From contig OZ244129.1 in NCBI GenBank assembly GCA_965215715.1, positions 2,666,001 through 2,730,000 of the forward strand: a stretch of 64,000 nucleotides of DNA, read 5' to 3'. Numbering within the stretch: position 1 is the stretch's first letter; each line of letters starts with the position of its first letter. Of this stretch, positions 43,674 to 51,947 are shown piece by piece. The translations under genes and the position numbers were made by a program. The notes beneath the pieces were generated by a model. That model searched no databases. It worked only from the letters and a program-made list of their open reading frames with translations, and was not told the origin of the DNA. Source of the DNA: HXMU1428-3 sp965215715 (GTDB lineage Bacteria; Pseudomonadota; Alphaproteobacteria; Rhizobiales; HXMU1428-3).

Positions 43674-44123
43674 ATGATTTTAAGTTTGCCATGGATTTTG
43701 GTTTCAGTGATTTTATATAACATTATCGTGTTTATCTGGGGCCCTGATAAAGCCGATGCCGTGACAGGCGAATTTGACCCGTCTGTGGTTTTCAATGAAG
43801 TTCTGTTTCAAATTCCGATGCTTTCAGGGGCAACCTGGAGCTTTACGCTCGGCAATCTGTTGGTCATCTTTACCCTTGGCCTTTTGTTTTTAGAAATTTT
43901 AAAAGCCACCCGCACTGGCGGTAACAGCCTTGTTGATCATGCACTTTCTACCATCGTGTTTGTGATCTGCCTGATTGAATTTTTAACGGTGAAAGAAGCG
44001 GCAACCTCTGTGTTTTTCATCATTATGTTCATCGCGTTGATTGACGTGATTGCTGGCTTTTCTGTTACCATTCGGGCCGCACGGCGCGACCTTAATGTTG
44101 GCGCAGGTATGCCAACGCACTAG
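43674..44123 (+). CDS. four-segment membrane protein, paralogue 2
   Basis: A 149-aa product from the ATG at 43674 after AAGGAG; the frame extends upstream to 43629. Same plan as paralogue 1: MILSLPWILVSVILYNIIVF, WSFTLGNLLVIFTLGLLFLE, FVICLIEFLTVKEAATSVFF, ALIDVIAGFSVTIRAARRDL. The loop between segments one and two is longer (ADAVTGEFDPSVVFNEVLFQ). Function unknown. A 145-bp tandem repeat array begins right at its stop codon. Confidence 0.82.
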   Translation: MILSLPWILVSVILYNIIVFIWGPDKADAVTGEFDPSVVFNEVLFQIPMLSGATWSFTLGNLLVIFTLGLLFLEILKATRTGGNSLVDHALSTIVFVICLIEFLTVKEAATSVFFIIMFIALIDVIAGFSVTIRAARRDLNVGAGMPTH

Positions 44124-44124
44124 T

Positions 44125-44760
44125 TTTGTCTCACGGGCTATTCTGCTGCCCTTTAGGGCAGCTGGCCCTCCGACGGGGCGCCGCTTAGCGGCGGGCTTCG
44201 CTCACGCTTCGCCATGGGCGCTCGCTTGTAGCTCGCTTCCTTCTTTCGTGTTGTTTGTTCAGTTGATTGTTTGTCTCACGGGCTATTCTGCTGCCCTTTA
44301 GGGCAGCAGGCCCTCCAACGGGGCGCCGCTTAGCGGCGGGCTTCGCTCACGCTTCGCCATGGGCGCTCGCTTGTAGCTCGCTTCCTTCTTTCGTGTTGTT
44401 TGTTCAGTTGATTGTTTGTCTCACGGGCTATTCTGCTGCCCTTTAGGGCAGCAGGCCCTCCAACGGGGCGCCGCTTAGCGGCGGGCTTCGCTCACGCTAT
44501 GCCATGGGCGCTCGCTTGTAGCTCGCTTCCTTCTTTCGTGTTGTTTGTTCAGTTGATTGTTTGTCTCACGGGCTATTCTGCTGCCCTTTAGGGCAGCAGG
44601 CCCTCCGACGGGGCGCCGCTTAGCGGCGGGCTTCGCTCACGCTATGCCATGGGCACTCGCTTAAAGCTCGCTTCCTTCTTTCGTAAATGTTTGTTCTGAT
44701 GATTGTTTGTTTTACGGGCTATTCTTACGCCTTTTGGTTGTGCTTTAGATTCCCCAATAC
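44125..44760. repeat. 145-bp tandem repeat array, four full family B units plus a decayed fifth
   Basis: Units start at 44125, 44270, 44415 and 44560 (TTTGTCTCACGGGCTATTCT), exactly 145 bases apart; a fifth start at 44705 is degenerate (TTTGTTTTACGGGCTATTCT) and fades by about 44760. Each unit has a GCTGCCCTTTAGGGCAGC hairpin, a GCGCCGCTTAGCGGCG hairpin, GGGCTTCGCTCACGCT, CCATGGGCGCTCGCTT and GCTCGCTTCCTTCTTTCGT. Units differ by only a few bases. The 44124-44834 gap holds nothing else. Confidence 0.95.
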
Positions 44761-44834
44761 TTAAACGCGCAGACAAATGAGCTATTTTGAAACACTTGAT
44801 CGTTAATAATTACAGTATTGACTGATTATGGTGT

Positions 44835-45179
44835 TTACAGCTGTTTGATTTGTTGCCTGATGGGGCTGGCCCAACGGGCATAGCTTTTTAAAGTATTTTG
44901 ATAAGCTGAAATGGTTTTTTCCCTGGTTTCTGCAGACGTTCTAAATAAATATCTGCTCTCTAAAGATTTTTTGTTTTTAGTTGAAGATAAATCTATATAC
45001 CTTTGAAAAGATATAATATTTTTATTATCAATTATACTTTTCTCACCATTTTCAAAATTCTTTGAACAGTTTTTTTGACCTGGTATTGATGTATTTCCAG
45101 GTAATTTGGGGTATTCTGAATTCTTAGTGGGTAAGGTCATGCCGCGCTCTTGATTGAGTAAGATATTAAATTTAGTCAT
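44835..45179 (-). CDS. hypothetical protein, 114 aa
   Basis: An open frame from the ATG at 45179 (MTKFNILLNQERGMTLPTKN); an ATG fourteen codons in is also possible. The product is basic, Ser/Asn/Lys-rich at the N-terminus and helical at the end (YQNTLKSYARWASPIRQQIK), without membrane segments. No recognised family. It is divergent from the GGDEF-EAL gene. It may be non-coding. Confidence 0.4.
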   Translation of the reverse strand: MTKFNILLNQERGMTLPTKNSEYPKLPGNTSIPGQKNCSKNFENGEKSIIDNKNIISFQRYIDLSSTKNKKSLESRYLFRTSAETREKTISAYQNTLKSYARWASPIRQQIKQL

Positions 45180-45340
45180 ATTTTTTTAGTAAATAACGCA
45201 ATTTATACGCCACAATCTCAACGAAATTAACCAACAAAAAACTTGATTGTGAAACAATGACCTCAACTCGTGGGATGAATGCGCGTTTGGGGCGTCCTTG
45301 TTCATCCTTTTTCGGCTTTTGCGGTTGTTAGGATTTACTT

Positions 45341-46924
45341 GTGGCAGATAAAAAAGATTGTAATCGTCTCGTTACTCAACCAAATAACAATACACCTCGT
45401 GTTGAAGCGAAGCTTTTTGAGGAAAAAGAGGCTGTTGTCCCCTCTAGTGATCAAGAACAAAAAAATAAAGAAACCAATGAACAGCTTGCAGCTGTAAAAT
45501 CCGTACTTGGTGAAGGTACGCCATTGGCCCTTTCAGGTGCTGATATTAGCTTTGAGAGTGACAGCACCTTTCAAGCTGTCATGGAGAATAGTCTCGATTG
45601 TGTTGAAGTGGCGCGACTAAAGTATTTAAGCGAACACGATGAACTAACAGGCCAAAAAAATCGCTTGAAATTACATCAGGCCTTAGAAGACCATATTGTT
45701 GATGCGCGCAAAAATAATTTCTTTTGTTCTTTTGTGATTGCAGCGATTGATAATCTTTCGGTTATCAATGACACATTTGGCTATCAGTTGGGTGATGAAG
45801 TGATTGCTGCTGTGGCCTATGAATTGGCTAAAGCGCTGCGCAAACATGATGTCATTGGCAGATATTCAGCCAATAAATTTGGATTAATTTTACCGCGCTG
45901 CGGGCCTGATGCATTGCATACCACCTCTACCAGATTATTATCGAGCATTTCTGATGCCCCTATTCAAACCTCACAAGGTGTGGTGCCAGTGACCTTGACA
46001 ATGGGCGGCGTGGTCATGCCGCAATTTGCGGGCAACGCGCAAGAGGCTGTATCTAGATCACTTGAATCACTAGATTATGCCAAACGCAAATCAACCAACA
46101 GTTATGTGGTTTATGAATATTCTTCTGAGCGCGAAATCAGCCGCAAACGTAATTTGCAAATCTCTGATGAAATCATATCTGCCTTAAATGAAGGGCGCAT
46201 GCATTTGTCTTTGCAGCCAATTGTTTGTTCTCAATCACGTGAAACAGTGCACAATGAATGTTTGCTGGTTATGGAATGTGCGAATGGAGAGATTATTTCT
46301 GCTGGTGAATTTTTTCCTGTGGCTGAAAAGCTAGGCCTTTGTCGCTTGATTGATTATCGCACCTTAGAACTGGCCATTGATCTTTTAAAGCAGGATCCCA
46401 ACTTAAAACTCACTTTAAACGTTTCTAGTTTGACAACGGGCGACCCTAATTGGTTGATCGTTATGCGTGCGCGGGCCGGTCGGGACCGGAGCGTGATGGA
46501 ACGTTTGATGGTTGAGATTACAGAAACTGTGGCCATTCGTGATATTGAAGAGACAGCAAGCTTTGTCTCCAGTCTACGCGACCTGGGCTGTAGTGTGGCC
46601 ATTGATGACTTTGGTGCTGGGTACTCTTCTTATAAAAATTTGCGCATTTTGGATGTTGATGTTGTTAAAATTGACGGCGATTTCGTTAAAGAAATTGTCA
46701 CCTCAGAAGCAGATCAAATCTTTGTTGGCTCTTTGGTAAATTTGGCAAAATCATTTAATATGAAAACCGTTGCTGAATGGGTTCATGATGAAGACACAGC
46801 TAACTTCTTGGAACAAGCTGGGGTCAATTATTTGCAAGGGTTTTTATTTGGAAAACCAATCATCCGTAAAATATCAAATGAGCAAACTTGCAAAGAAAAT
46901 TTGCCCAATGCTGCCCTTAAATGA
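45341..46924 (+). CDS. GGDEF-EAL cyclic-di-GMP protein with degenerate GGDEF
   Basis: This 527-aa soluble protein has a low-complexity N-terminus of about 100 residues. A GGDEF domain follows (HDELTGQKNRLKLHQALEDH, AAIDNLSVINDTFGYQLGDE) whose active loop reads GRYSANKFGLIL instead of GG(D/E)EF, so cyclase activity is unlikely. The EAL domain is at about 265-515: VHNECLLVMECANGEII, TLNVSSLT, LMVEITETVAIRDI, CSVAIDDFGAGYSSYKNLRI, DVVKIDGDFVKEIV, NYLQGFLFGKPI. The metal-binding Glu of ECL and the DDFGAG loop are kept, so it is probably a c-di-GMP phosphodiesterase. Confidence 0.88.
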   Translation: MADKKDCNRLVTQPNNNTPRVEAKLFEEKEAVVPSSDQEQKNKETNEQLAAVKSVLGEGTPLALSGADISFESDSTFQAVMENSLDCVEVARLKYLSEHDELTGQKNRLKLHQALEDHIVDARKNNFFCSFVIAAIDNLSVINDTFGYQLGDEVIAAVAYELAKALRKHDVIGRYSANKFGLILPRCGPDALHTTSTRLLSSISDAPIQTSQGVVPVTLTMGGVVMPQFAGNAQEAVSRSLESLDYAKRKSTNSYVVYEYSSEREISRKRNLQISDEIISALNEGRMHLSLQPIVCSQSRETVHNECLLVMECANGEIISAGEFFPVAEKLGLCRLIDYRTLELAIDLLKQDPNLKLTLNVSSLTTGDPNWLIVMRARAGRDRSVMERLMVEITETVAIRDIEETASFVSSLRDLGCSVAIDDFGAGYSSYKNLRILDVDVVKIDGDFVKEIVTSEADQIFVGSLVNLAKSFNMKTVAEWVHDEDTANFLEQAGVNYLQGFLFGKPIIRKISNEQTCKENLPNAALK

Positions 46925-46978
46925 GTGCTATTTAATTTCTTGTATGCGTTATCGTTTGTAATCGAAAAGTCATATCCT

Positions 46979-47254
46979 ATGTTTTCTCGACAATCTTTTG
47001 TTTTCTTCTCTTGCCTGCAGTTGGTGGTTGTTTTTGCCTTAATTCCTCTTTTATTGCTTAATCAGCTTTATGGAGACAAGGCTGCTATTATTTATAGCCT
47101 CACCTCTTTATTAATTTTGATCGCGTTTGGATTTTGGCTGTGGTTTAAAGACGCTATTCCTGAGTATAAAGCACAAATTGGTGCTTTGAGTTTTGGCATC
47201 GTTTTTGGATTTTTGATGGCTGAAATTGTCACCGTAACGTTGATGATTACTTAA
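46979..47254 (+). CDS. small membrane protein, unknown
   Basis: A 91-aa product from the ATG at 46979 (MFSRQSFVFFSCLQLVVVFA) with three hydrophobic segments: residues about 5-25, 35-55 (AIIYSLTSLLILIAFGFWLW) and 68-88 (IGALSFGIVFGFLMAEIVTV). It follows the GGDEF-EAL gene by about 55 bases and precedes asd. Unrecognised; the regular hydrophobic pattern supports it as coding. Confidence 0.62.
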   Translation: MFSRQSFVFFSCLQLVVVFALIPLLLLNQLYGDKAAIIYSLTSLLILIAFGFWLWFKDAIPEYKAQIGALSFGIVFGFLMAEIVTVTLMIT

Positions 47255-47411
47255 GAGATACTTGTCAGCTGCTCTTTAAATTTGAATCAGAAATTTGAAA
47301 GTGTTATAGACAAGTGCGTTGATTGGCAGTAGAAGGTTCTGCTTAAAGGTTTTTAGACCGATATAAATGTAAACAGCGATTTTCGCTTCTTTTCAATAAA
47401 TGAGATTTTAC

Positions 47412-48437
47412 ATGGGATATAATGTCGCCATTGTCGGTGCCACAGGAAATGTGGGCCGCGAAATGTTAGCTATTTTAGATGAACGTCAATTTCCGGTTGA
47501 TAAGGTTTTTGCTGTGGCTTCACGCCGCTCATTGGGCCGCGAAGTGAGCTTTGGCGATACGACATTGACCTGTGAAGACCTGGAACAGTTTGATTTTTCC
47601 CAATGTGATTTTGCCTTGCTTTCAGCGGGGGGTAGCGTTTCAAAAGAATGGGCCCCTAAAATTGGGGCAACTGGGTGTGTGGTGATCGATAATTCTTCAG
47701 CGTGGCGATATGATATTGATGTGCCCTTGGTGGTGCCTGAGGTCAATGCTGATGATTTGGATGGCTTTGCCAAGAAAAATATTGTTGCCAACCCAAACTG
47801 CTCAACGGCTCAGTTGGTGGTGGCGTTAAAACCTTTGCATGATGCCGCCAAAATTAAGCGTGTGGTGATTTCAACTTATCAATCTGTGTCTGGTGCCGGT
47901 AAAGAAGCGATGGATGAGCTTTGGCAGCAAACAAAAGGTATTTTTGTAACCGACACGCCTGAGCCTGAAAACTTTACCAAGCAGATTGCTTTTAACGTGA
48001 TCCCGCATATTGATGTGTTTATGGAGGATGGTTACACCAAAGAAGAGTGGAAGCTGTTGGCTGAGACAAAGAAAATTTTGGACCCTTCTATTAAGCTAAC
48101 CGCAACTGCGGTGAGGGTGCCCGTTTTTGTCGGCCATGCTGAAGCCGTGACGCTTGAATTTGAAAACCCTATTAGTCCTGATGAAGCACGTAATATTATG
48201 CGCGAAGCACCAGGTATTATGGTGGTTGATAAGCGTGAAGATGGTGGTTATGTCACACCTGTTGAATGTGTTGGTGATTTTGCAACTTTCGTTTCTCGTA
48301 TTCGCGAAGACAGCACAGTAGAAAATGGCCTTTCGCTTTGGGTTGTCTCTGACAATTTGCGCAAGGGGGCCGCATTGAATACGGTGCAAATTGCTGAATC
48401 TATGATCAATCGTAAGCTTATCAAAAAAGCGGCGTAA
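47412..48437 (+). CDS. asd: aspartate-semialdehyde dehydrogenase
   Basis: 341 aa from the ATG at 47412 (MGYNVAIVGATGNVGREMLA), chosen because the NADP-binding motif then starts normally; an ATG four codons earlier also exists. The catalytic Cys is in IVANPNCSTAQLVVALKPLH and the active-site region VVISTYQSVSGAGKEAMDEL follows. It reduces aspartyl phosphate to the semialdehyde for lysine, threonine and methionine synthesis. A terminator follows. Confidence 0.95.
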   Translation: MGYNVAIVGATGNVGREMLAILDERQFPVDKVFAVASRRSLGREVSFGDTTLTCEDLEQFDFSQCDFALLSAGGSVSKEWAPKIGATGCVVIDNSSAWRYDIDVPLVVPEVNADDLDGFAKKNIVANPNCSTAQLVVALKPLHDAAKIKRVVISTYQSVSGAGKEAMDELWQQTKGIFVTDTPEPENFTKQIAFNVIPHIDVFMEDGYTKEEWKLLAETKKILDPSIKLTATAVRVPVFVGHAEAVTLEFENPISPDEARNIMREAPGIMVVDKREDGGYVTPVECVGDFATFVSRIREDSTVENGLSLWVVSDNLRKGAALNTVQIAESMINRKLIKKAA

Positions 48438-48440
48438 TTT

Positions 48441-48491
48441 GTCTCGCGGGCTTGTTTTTCTCACAGCAAAACAAGCCCTGTTTGCGCGAGA
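48441..48491 (+). terminator. hairpin terminator after asd
   Basis: CTCGCG/CGCGAG at the base and GGGCTTGTTTT/AAAACAAGCCC at the top form one long hairpin. No clean T-run follows, so it may act as a barrier or processing site rather than a classical terminator. The first bases (TTTGTCTCGCGGGCT) echo family B. Confidence 0.55.
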
Positions 48492-48508
48492 TGACCATTG
48501 ACCTTCAC

Positions 48509-48583
48509 CTAGAGCATGTCACATTGTTTATGCGTGTCTTTTTTTCCAAAACGGGAAACCTGTTTTGGGCGACATGCACTAGG
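48509..48583. repeat. rhizobial-type mosaic repeat (family C/D, shortened copy 4)
   Basis: CTAGAGCATGTCACATTGTT then TGCGTGTCTTTTTTTCCAAA, ACGGGAAACCTGTTTTGGGC and GACATGCACTAGG. Compared with the copies at 40654 and 42992 it lacks the central GAATTCAAAGTCATGCTCTA module, and its outer ends pair directly (GCATGTC/GACATGC). Confidence 0.7.
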
Positions 48584-48615
48584 TTTCGTTTCCTTCTTTG
48601 GAAAAAATTGTTTTG

Positions 48616-49140
48616 ATGATCAGCAACGTTCAAATTCGTGAGAGCCAGCTTTTAGATTTGGAATCCCTTCTCAAATTATATAGAGACGCTTTTCCGGATG
48701 AAGATTTGACTTCACTTGTAAGAGACCTTCTGACTTTAGGATTAGATGTTCTTTCTCTTACCGCAATATATGATTTTTCGATTGTTGGGCATATCTGCTT
48801 TACTTCTTGCCGCATTGAAAATGCAGACAACAAAGTTGCCCTCTTAGGTCCTCTTGCTGTCACACCGACTTTGCAAAAAAGAGGGATCGGTCGTTCATTG
48901 ATGCAAACGGGTTTTGAAAAATTGAAAAACTCAAAGACTGATGGCGTCTTCGTTCTTGGTGATCCTGAGTTTTATGGTCGTATGGGCTTTTGCCAGGAAA
49001 GCAACGTTCTACCCCCTTATGTTTTGCCATCAGAGTGGTCTGGAGCATGGCAGTCGATTCATTTTAATGATCAAACCCATTTTGAGGGAACATTGAAGGT
49101 GCCCAGGGTTTGGCAAGATCAATCACTTTGGACTTCATAA
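48616..49140 (+). CDS. GNAT family N-acetyltransferase
   Basis: From the ATG at 48616 (MISNVQIRESQLLDLESLLK), about 174 aa; the frame begins at 48598. Acetyl-CoA motif A is LLGPLAVTPTLQKRGIGRSL with GVFVLGDPEFYGRMGF, the pattern of the YhbS/DUF-type predicted N-acetyltransferases. The substrate is unknown. Confidence 0.85.
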   Translation: MISNVQIRESQLLDLESLLKLYRDAFPDEDLTSLVRDLLTLGLDVLSLTAIYDFSIVGHICFTSCRIENADNKVALLGPLAVTPTLQKRGIGRSLMQTGFEKLKNSKTDGVFVLGDPEFYGRMGFCQESNVLPPYVLPSEWSGAWQSIHFNDQTHFEGTLKVPRVWQDQSLWTS

Positions 49141-49176
49141 TCTATAAATCATTTGCTGGGTCTTAGCTGAAATGAC

Positions 49177-49210
49177 AAAAAAACGGGCCCTTAAAGGTAG
49201 GGCCCGTTTT
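49177..49210. terminator. bidirectional terminator between the GNAT and flagellin genes
   Basis: AAAACGGGCCC and GGGCCCGTTTT close a nine-base loop, with A-runs to the left and T-runs to the right, so it works for both convergent genes. Confidence 0.85.
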
Positions 49211-49264
49211 AAGTTGTATGGAGATTTTGTTATTATAAAATCTCTTTGTCCATTTTCTAATGAC

Positions 49265-50692
49265 TTAGAATAGACGCAATACGTTTTGGTCTGCTTGAGA
49301 GGCCAAAGACAATGAAGTTGAAGACAATTGCTGGCGTGTTTGTAGAGCTAGCAAGTTTGCGCCTTCTTCGTTAGTGTCGGCCAATGTTAGGTTAGCAGCA
49401 CCTGTTTCAAGCACGTTGATAAGGTTCTTTGTGAAGTCTTGGCGGGTTTCCACCACTGACAAGTTAGAACCAAATTTAGAGGCTTGAGCCCGCAATGTTG
49501 ATGTTGCAGAAGACAGGTCTGAAAGAGCTGCATTGATATCACTATCTTTTTGGAACGTGTTTGATGCAGCGTCAATGCCAAGGCCTGTGGCGTTAAAGTC
49601 CACACCTGTTACTGTCAATGAAGATGTGCTGTCTTCGTTGAATGTTACAGTTAGGCTATCACCTGAAAGCAAGTTGTTACCATTGTAGCTGGCATCATTT
49701 GCTAGTTGGTTGATTTGAGATCTCAAATCATTGAACTGTGTGGCAAAAGCTGTGCGATCTGTGTTTTCAGACGCTGAAGTCAATGTTGTTGAAAGACCAA
49801 GGTCAGCAGCTTGTGTGCCTGTGCCGTCGGTGATTTTCAATGTGTCACCATTGGTCGCTTCAATTTCCAAATAACCATCGTCTGTCAAAGAGGCAGATAC
49901 GTTGCTGATGGCGTTCAATTGAGCCAAGATGCGCTCTGAGTTACCATCATTTTCAATGGTTGTGGCTGTTGCACCGCCAACTGAGACTGTGAAGTCATCA
50001 CCCAAGGCGCCAACACCGCCGGCAAGACCGGTTGTGCCAACTGTAAGGCCAAGAGCGGCAGCTGGTGTGTTTGTGCCTTCAGCAATGGTAATGGCTTTGC
50101 CATCGGCTGCTGTTAGAGACAAGAAACCGTCTGATGTGACAGAGGCTGTCAGGTCTGAAACTGCGTTTAGTTTGGCTAGAAGCTCTGTTGTGCCGTCACC
50201 ATCTGCGATGGTGATGGTTGTGGCAGAGGCTGAACCAACAGCCACTGTGAACGCGTCACCGTCAGCAATGCCTCCAACGTTGGCGCCAATGTCTGTTTCG
50301 CCTGAAATGTCTAGGTTGCCAGTGACAACGGCGTCTGTTGATGGAGACGCGATGCTTGTAGAACCTGTTACTTTTGCAGTGCTACCTGCAGAGTTCAAAG
50401 CTTGGCGAGCAGTCGCTTCAGCGCTTTCAACCAATTTGGTGATCGCTTGAATGCCTTCGTCAGCTGCTTTAATGGTTTGAACTGAATTGCCTACAAAGTC
50501 TTGCAACCGCTGCAAGTCGTTTGCACGGCTGTTCAAGCTTGAGGCTGTAAAAAACGCTGTTGGATCATCCAACGCGCTGTTTACTTTTAAGCCTGTGGCT
50601 AGTTTTTCTTGCGTAGAAGCAAGAGCGTTAGCCGTTGATTGTAGTGATAATAGATTTGTGCGAACTGCACTTGATAGAGTTATGTCAGCCAT
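49265..50692 (-). CDS. flagellin
   Basis: From the ATG at 50692 (MADITLSSAVRTNLLSLQST), about 475 aa. The N-terminal D0/D1 region has LASTQEKLATGLKVNSALDD and the C-terminal region TRQDFTKNLINVLETGAANL with LALQTRQQLSSTSLSLASQA. The centre carries two diverged tandem modules (GDAFTVAVGSASATTITIAD ... AALGLTVG and GDDFTVSVGGATATTIENDG ... AADLGLST), of the flagellin-IN type, and is Thr/Ala/Gly-rich and Cys-free as in exported filament proteins. It is assembled after type III export. The filament length suggests a large surface domain. Confidence 0.95.
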   Translation of the reverse strand: MADITLSSAVRTNLLSLQSTANALASTQEKLATGLKVNSALDDPTAFFTASSLNSRANDLQRLQDFVGNSVQTIKAADEGIQAITKLVESAEATARQALNSAGSTAKVTGSTSIASPSTDAVVTGNLDISGETDIGANVGGIADGDAFTVAVGSASATTITIADGDGTTELLAKLNAVSDLTASVTSDGFLSLTAADGKAITIAEGTNTPAAALGLTVGTTGLAGGVGALGDDFTVSVGGATATTIENDGNSERILAQLNAISNVSASLTDDGYLEIEATNGDTLKITDGTGTQAADLGLSTTLTSASENTDRTAFATQFNDLRSQINQLANDASYNGNNLLSGDSLTVTFNEDSTSSLTVTGVDFNATGLGIDAASNTFQKDSDINAALSDLSSATSTLRAQASKFGSNLSVVETRQDFTKNLINVLETGAANLTLADTNEEGANLLALQTRQQLSSTSLSLASQADQNVLRLF

Positions 50693-51130
50693 AGTACTCA
50701 ATACCTTTTCTAGGTTGTTTGTAACTCACTTCTCCCTGAAGAAGCGGTCAGACCCCAACTGGTTTGACAAGTCCGGTTATATGAAAAGGCGTCAAATAAA
50801 GTCTTAACGGTACTGTTTACTTTTTTTTATAGTAAAAAAAAAATTAATAGGCTTTTCAATGCTGTACAGTTTTGGCTGAAAGGGCTTTTAAAAAGTAAAC
50901 AAATAGCAAATAAATGATGTTTTTTAAGGTCTTAGGGCTTATTGGCCAATCGTTTTTGTTTTTTATTTTGTGGTTTTATTGTTGGTTTTGACAAACCCTT
51001 TCTGGGGAAAATATGTAGGGCTAAACCCATCAAACACAACAGCCCAGGCGGGCGCTAACTGCTTGCCAGATCATTCATGATTGCAAGTAGTCGGGGTACA
51101 CAAAAAATTCAAAGCTTATCATATTATTCT
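50693..51130. other. flagellin upstream region
   Basis: About 440 bases between the flagellin and flgN-like genes. AT-rich, with a long A/T tract at about 50820-50860, and probably holds the flagellin promoter and leader. I found no consensus sigma-54 or sigma-28 site I would defend, and no gene. Confidence 0.45.
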
Positions 51131-51607
51131 CTAAAGGGCTGTGTCGACATTAATTGCGGCATGGCGTTTCACACCAGCATGGGTTACCTGGCCACCGGCT
51201 GTGTAAACCTCTGGGCCGCCTTGTTTGGCTGACACTTTTTCAGAAACGGTTTGCAAGATACGTTCTGATACAGCTTGCATGGCAATGAGGGCTGCATGGT
51301 TGGTCTCAATTGATTTTTGAAAATCAGTGCGTTGTTGCTCTAGTTTTGTGAGCGCATCAGGGGCCAAGTCGCGCACTTGGTCAGCGTTTTGTTTAAACTG
51401 CTCCATGTAGTGAGACAGCGTGGTGGTGAGCGCTTCTTTATGGACGTTTAGCGGGGTGATTTGGGTTGTTTTGGCCTTGCGCAATAGCAAGGTTTCTTCC
51501 TCTAACAATGAAATGAGTTCATTGGTGGTAGCAAATAGGTTTTGGCATAAGGTCTGAGCCTGCTCATTGGTCATAGTCGACACGGCTGCTTGTTGTTGTT
51601 GGCTCAT
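51131..51607 (-). CDS. FlgN-like flagellar chaperone
   Basis: This 158-aa, almost wholly helical protein begins MSQQQQAAVSTMTNEQAQTL, then LFATTNELISLLEEETLLLR and EQQRTDFQKSIETNHAALIA, the pattern of FlgN-type hook-associated protein chaperones. It overlaps or abuts the cheL gene upstream (one base apart), and lies in the flgI-cheL operon, which supports the flagellar role. Assignment rests on pattern and context. Confidence 0.72.
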   Translation of the reverse strand: MSQQQQAAVSTMTNEQAQTLCQNLFATTNELISLLEEETLLLRKAKTTQITPLNVHKEALTTTLSHYMEQFKQNADQVRDLAPDALTKLEQQRTDFQKSIETNHAALIAMQAVSERILQTVSEKVSAKQGGPEVYTAGGQVTHAGVKRHAAINVDTAL

Positions 51608-51608
51608 T

Positions 51609-51947
51609 TTATTTTCGTCCTTCTTGTGCGCTTAAAATTTCTCTATAAACATGGTCTGCCATGCCAATGCCGCCTGAGGCAGAGATTGATTTGGCATATT
51701 CACTCACGATCATTGACCGATAAACTTTTTCTGCATGGCCGCCACCAAAGGGGGCCTCTGCTTCTATACCTGTCCACATTTGCTCCAGCATGGTGGTTAA
51801 AAAGCTGGTTTCAAATTCCTGGGCTGTTTTGCGGGCCGCCGTCATTTTATCGCTCGTTGCAAAAGTGGCCTTGGCTGCCAAAGCTTTTACATTTGTTTTT
51901 GCTGCTGGGTTCACTTGTAGCGGCATGAGGGAGAGTTGATCTGTCAT
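51609..51947 (-). CDS. cheL: rod-binding protein (FlgJ N-domain/CheL type)
   Basis: This 112-aa protein is the rod-binding domain only: AQEFETSFLTTMLEQMWTGI, GGGHAEKVYRSMIVSEYAKS and GGIGMADHVYREIL. It helps assemble the flagellar rod; in alphaproteobacteria it is a separate protein lacking the muramidase domain of FlgJ. Its start overlaps the flgI stop by one base (TAATG), implying translational coupling. Confidence 0.88.
   Translation of the reverse strand: MTDQLSLMPLQVNPAAKTNVKALAAKATFATSDKMTAARKTAQEFETSFLTTMLEQMWTGIEAEAPFGGGHAEKVYRSMIVSEYAKSISASGGIGMADHVYREILSAQEGRK

Noticed and set aside
44050..44301. 83-codon frame at the end of the second membrane paralogue
   Set aside because: It lies partly in the paralogue in another frame and partly in the 145-bp repeats.
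44125..44760. CRISPR-like array
   Set aside because: The repeat unit is 145 bp, directly tandem with no unique spacers, and no cas genes are near.
49929..50450. 173-codon plus-strand frame opposite flagellin
   Set aside because: An antisense shadow of the low-complexity central flagellin modules (Val/Ala/Pro/Ser only).
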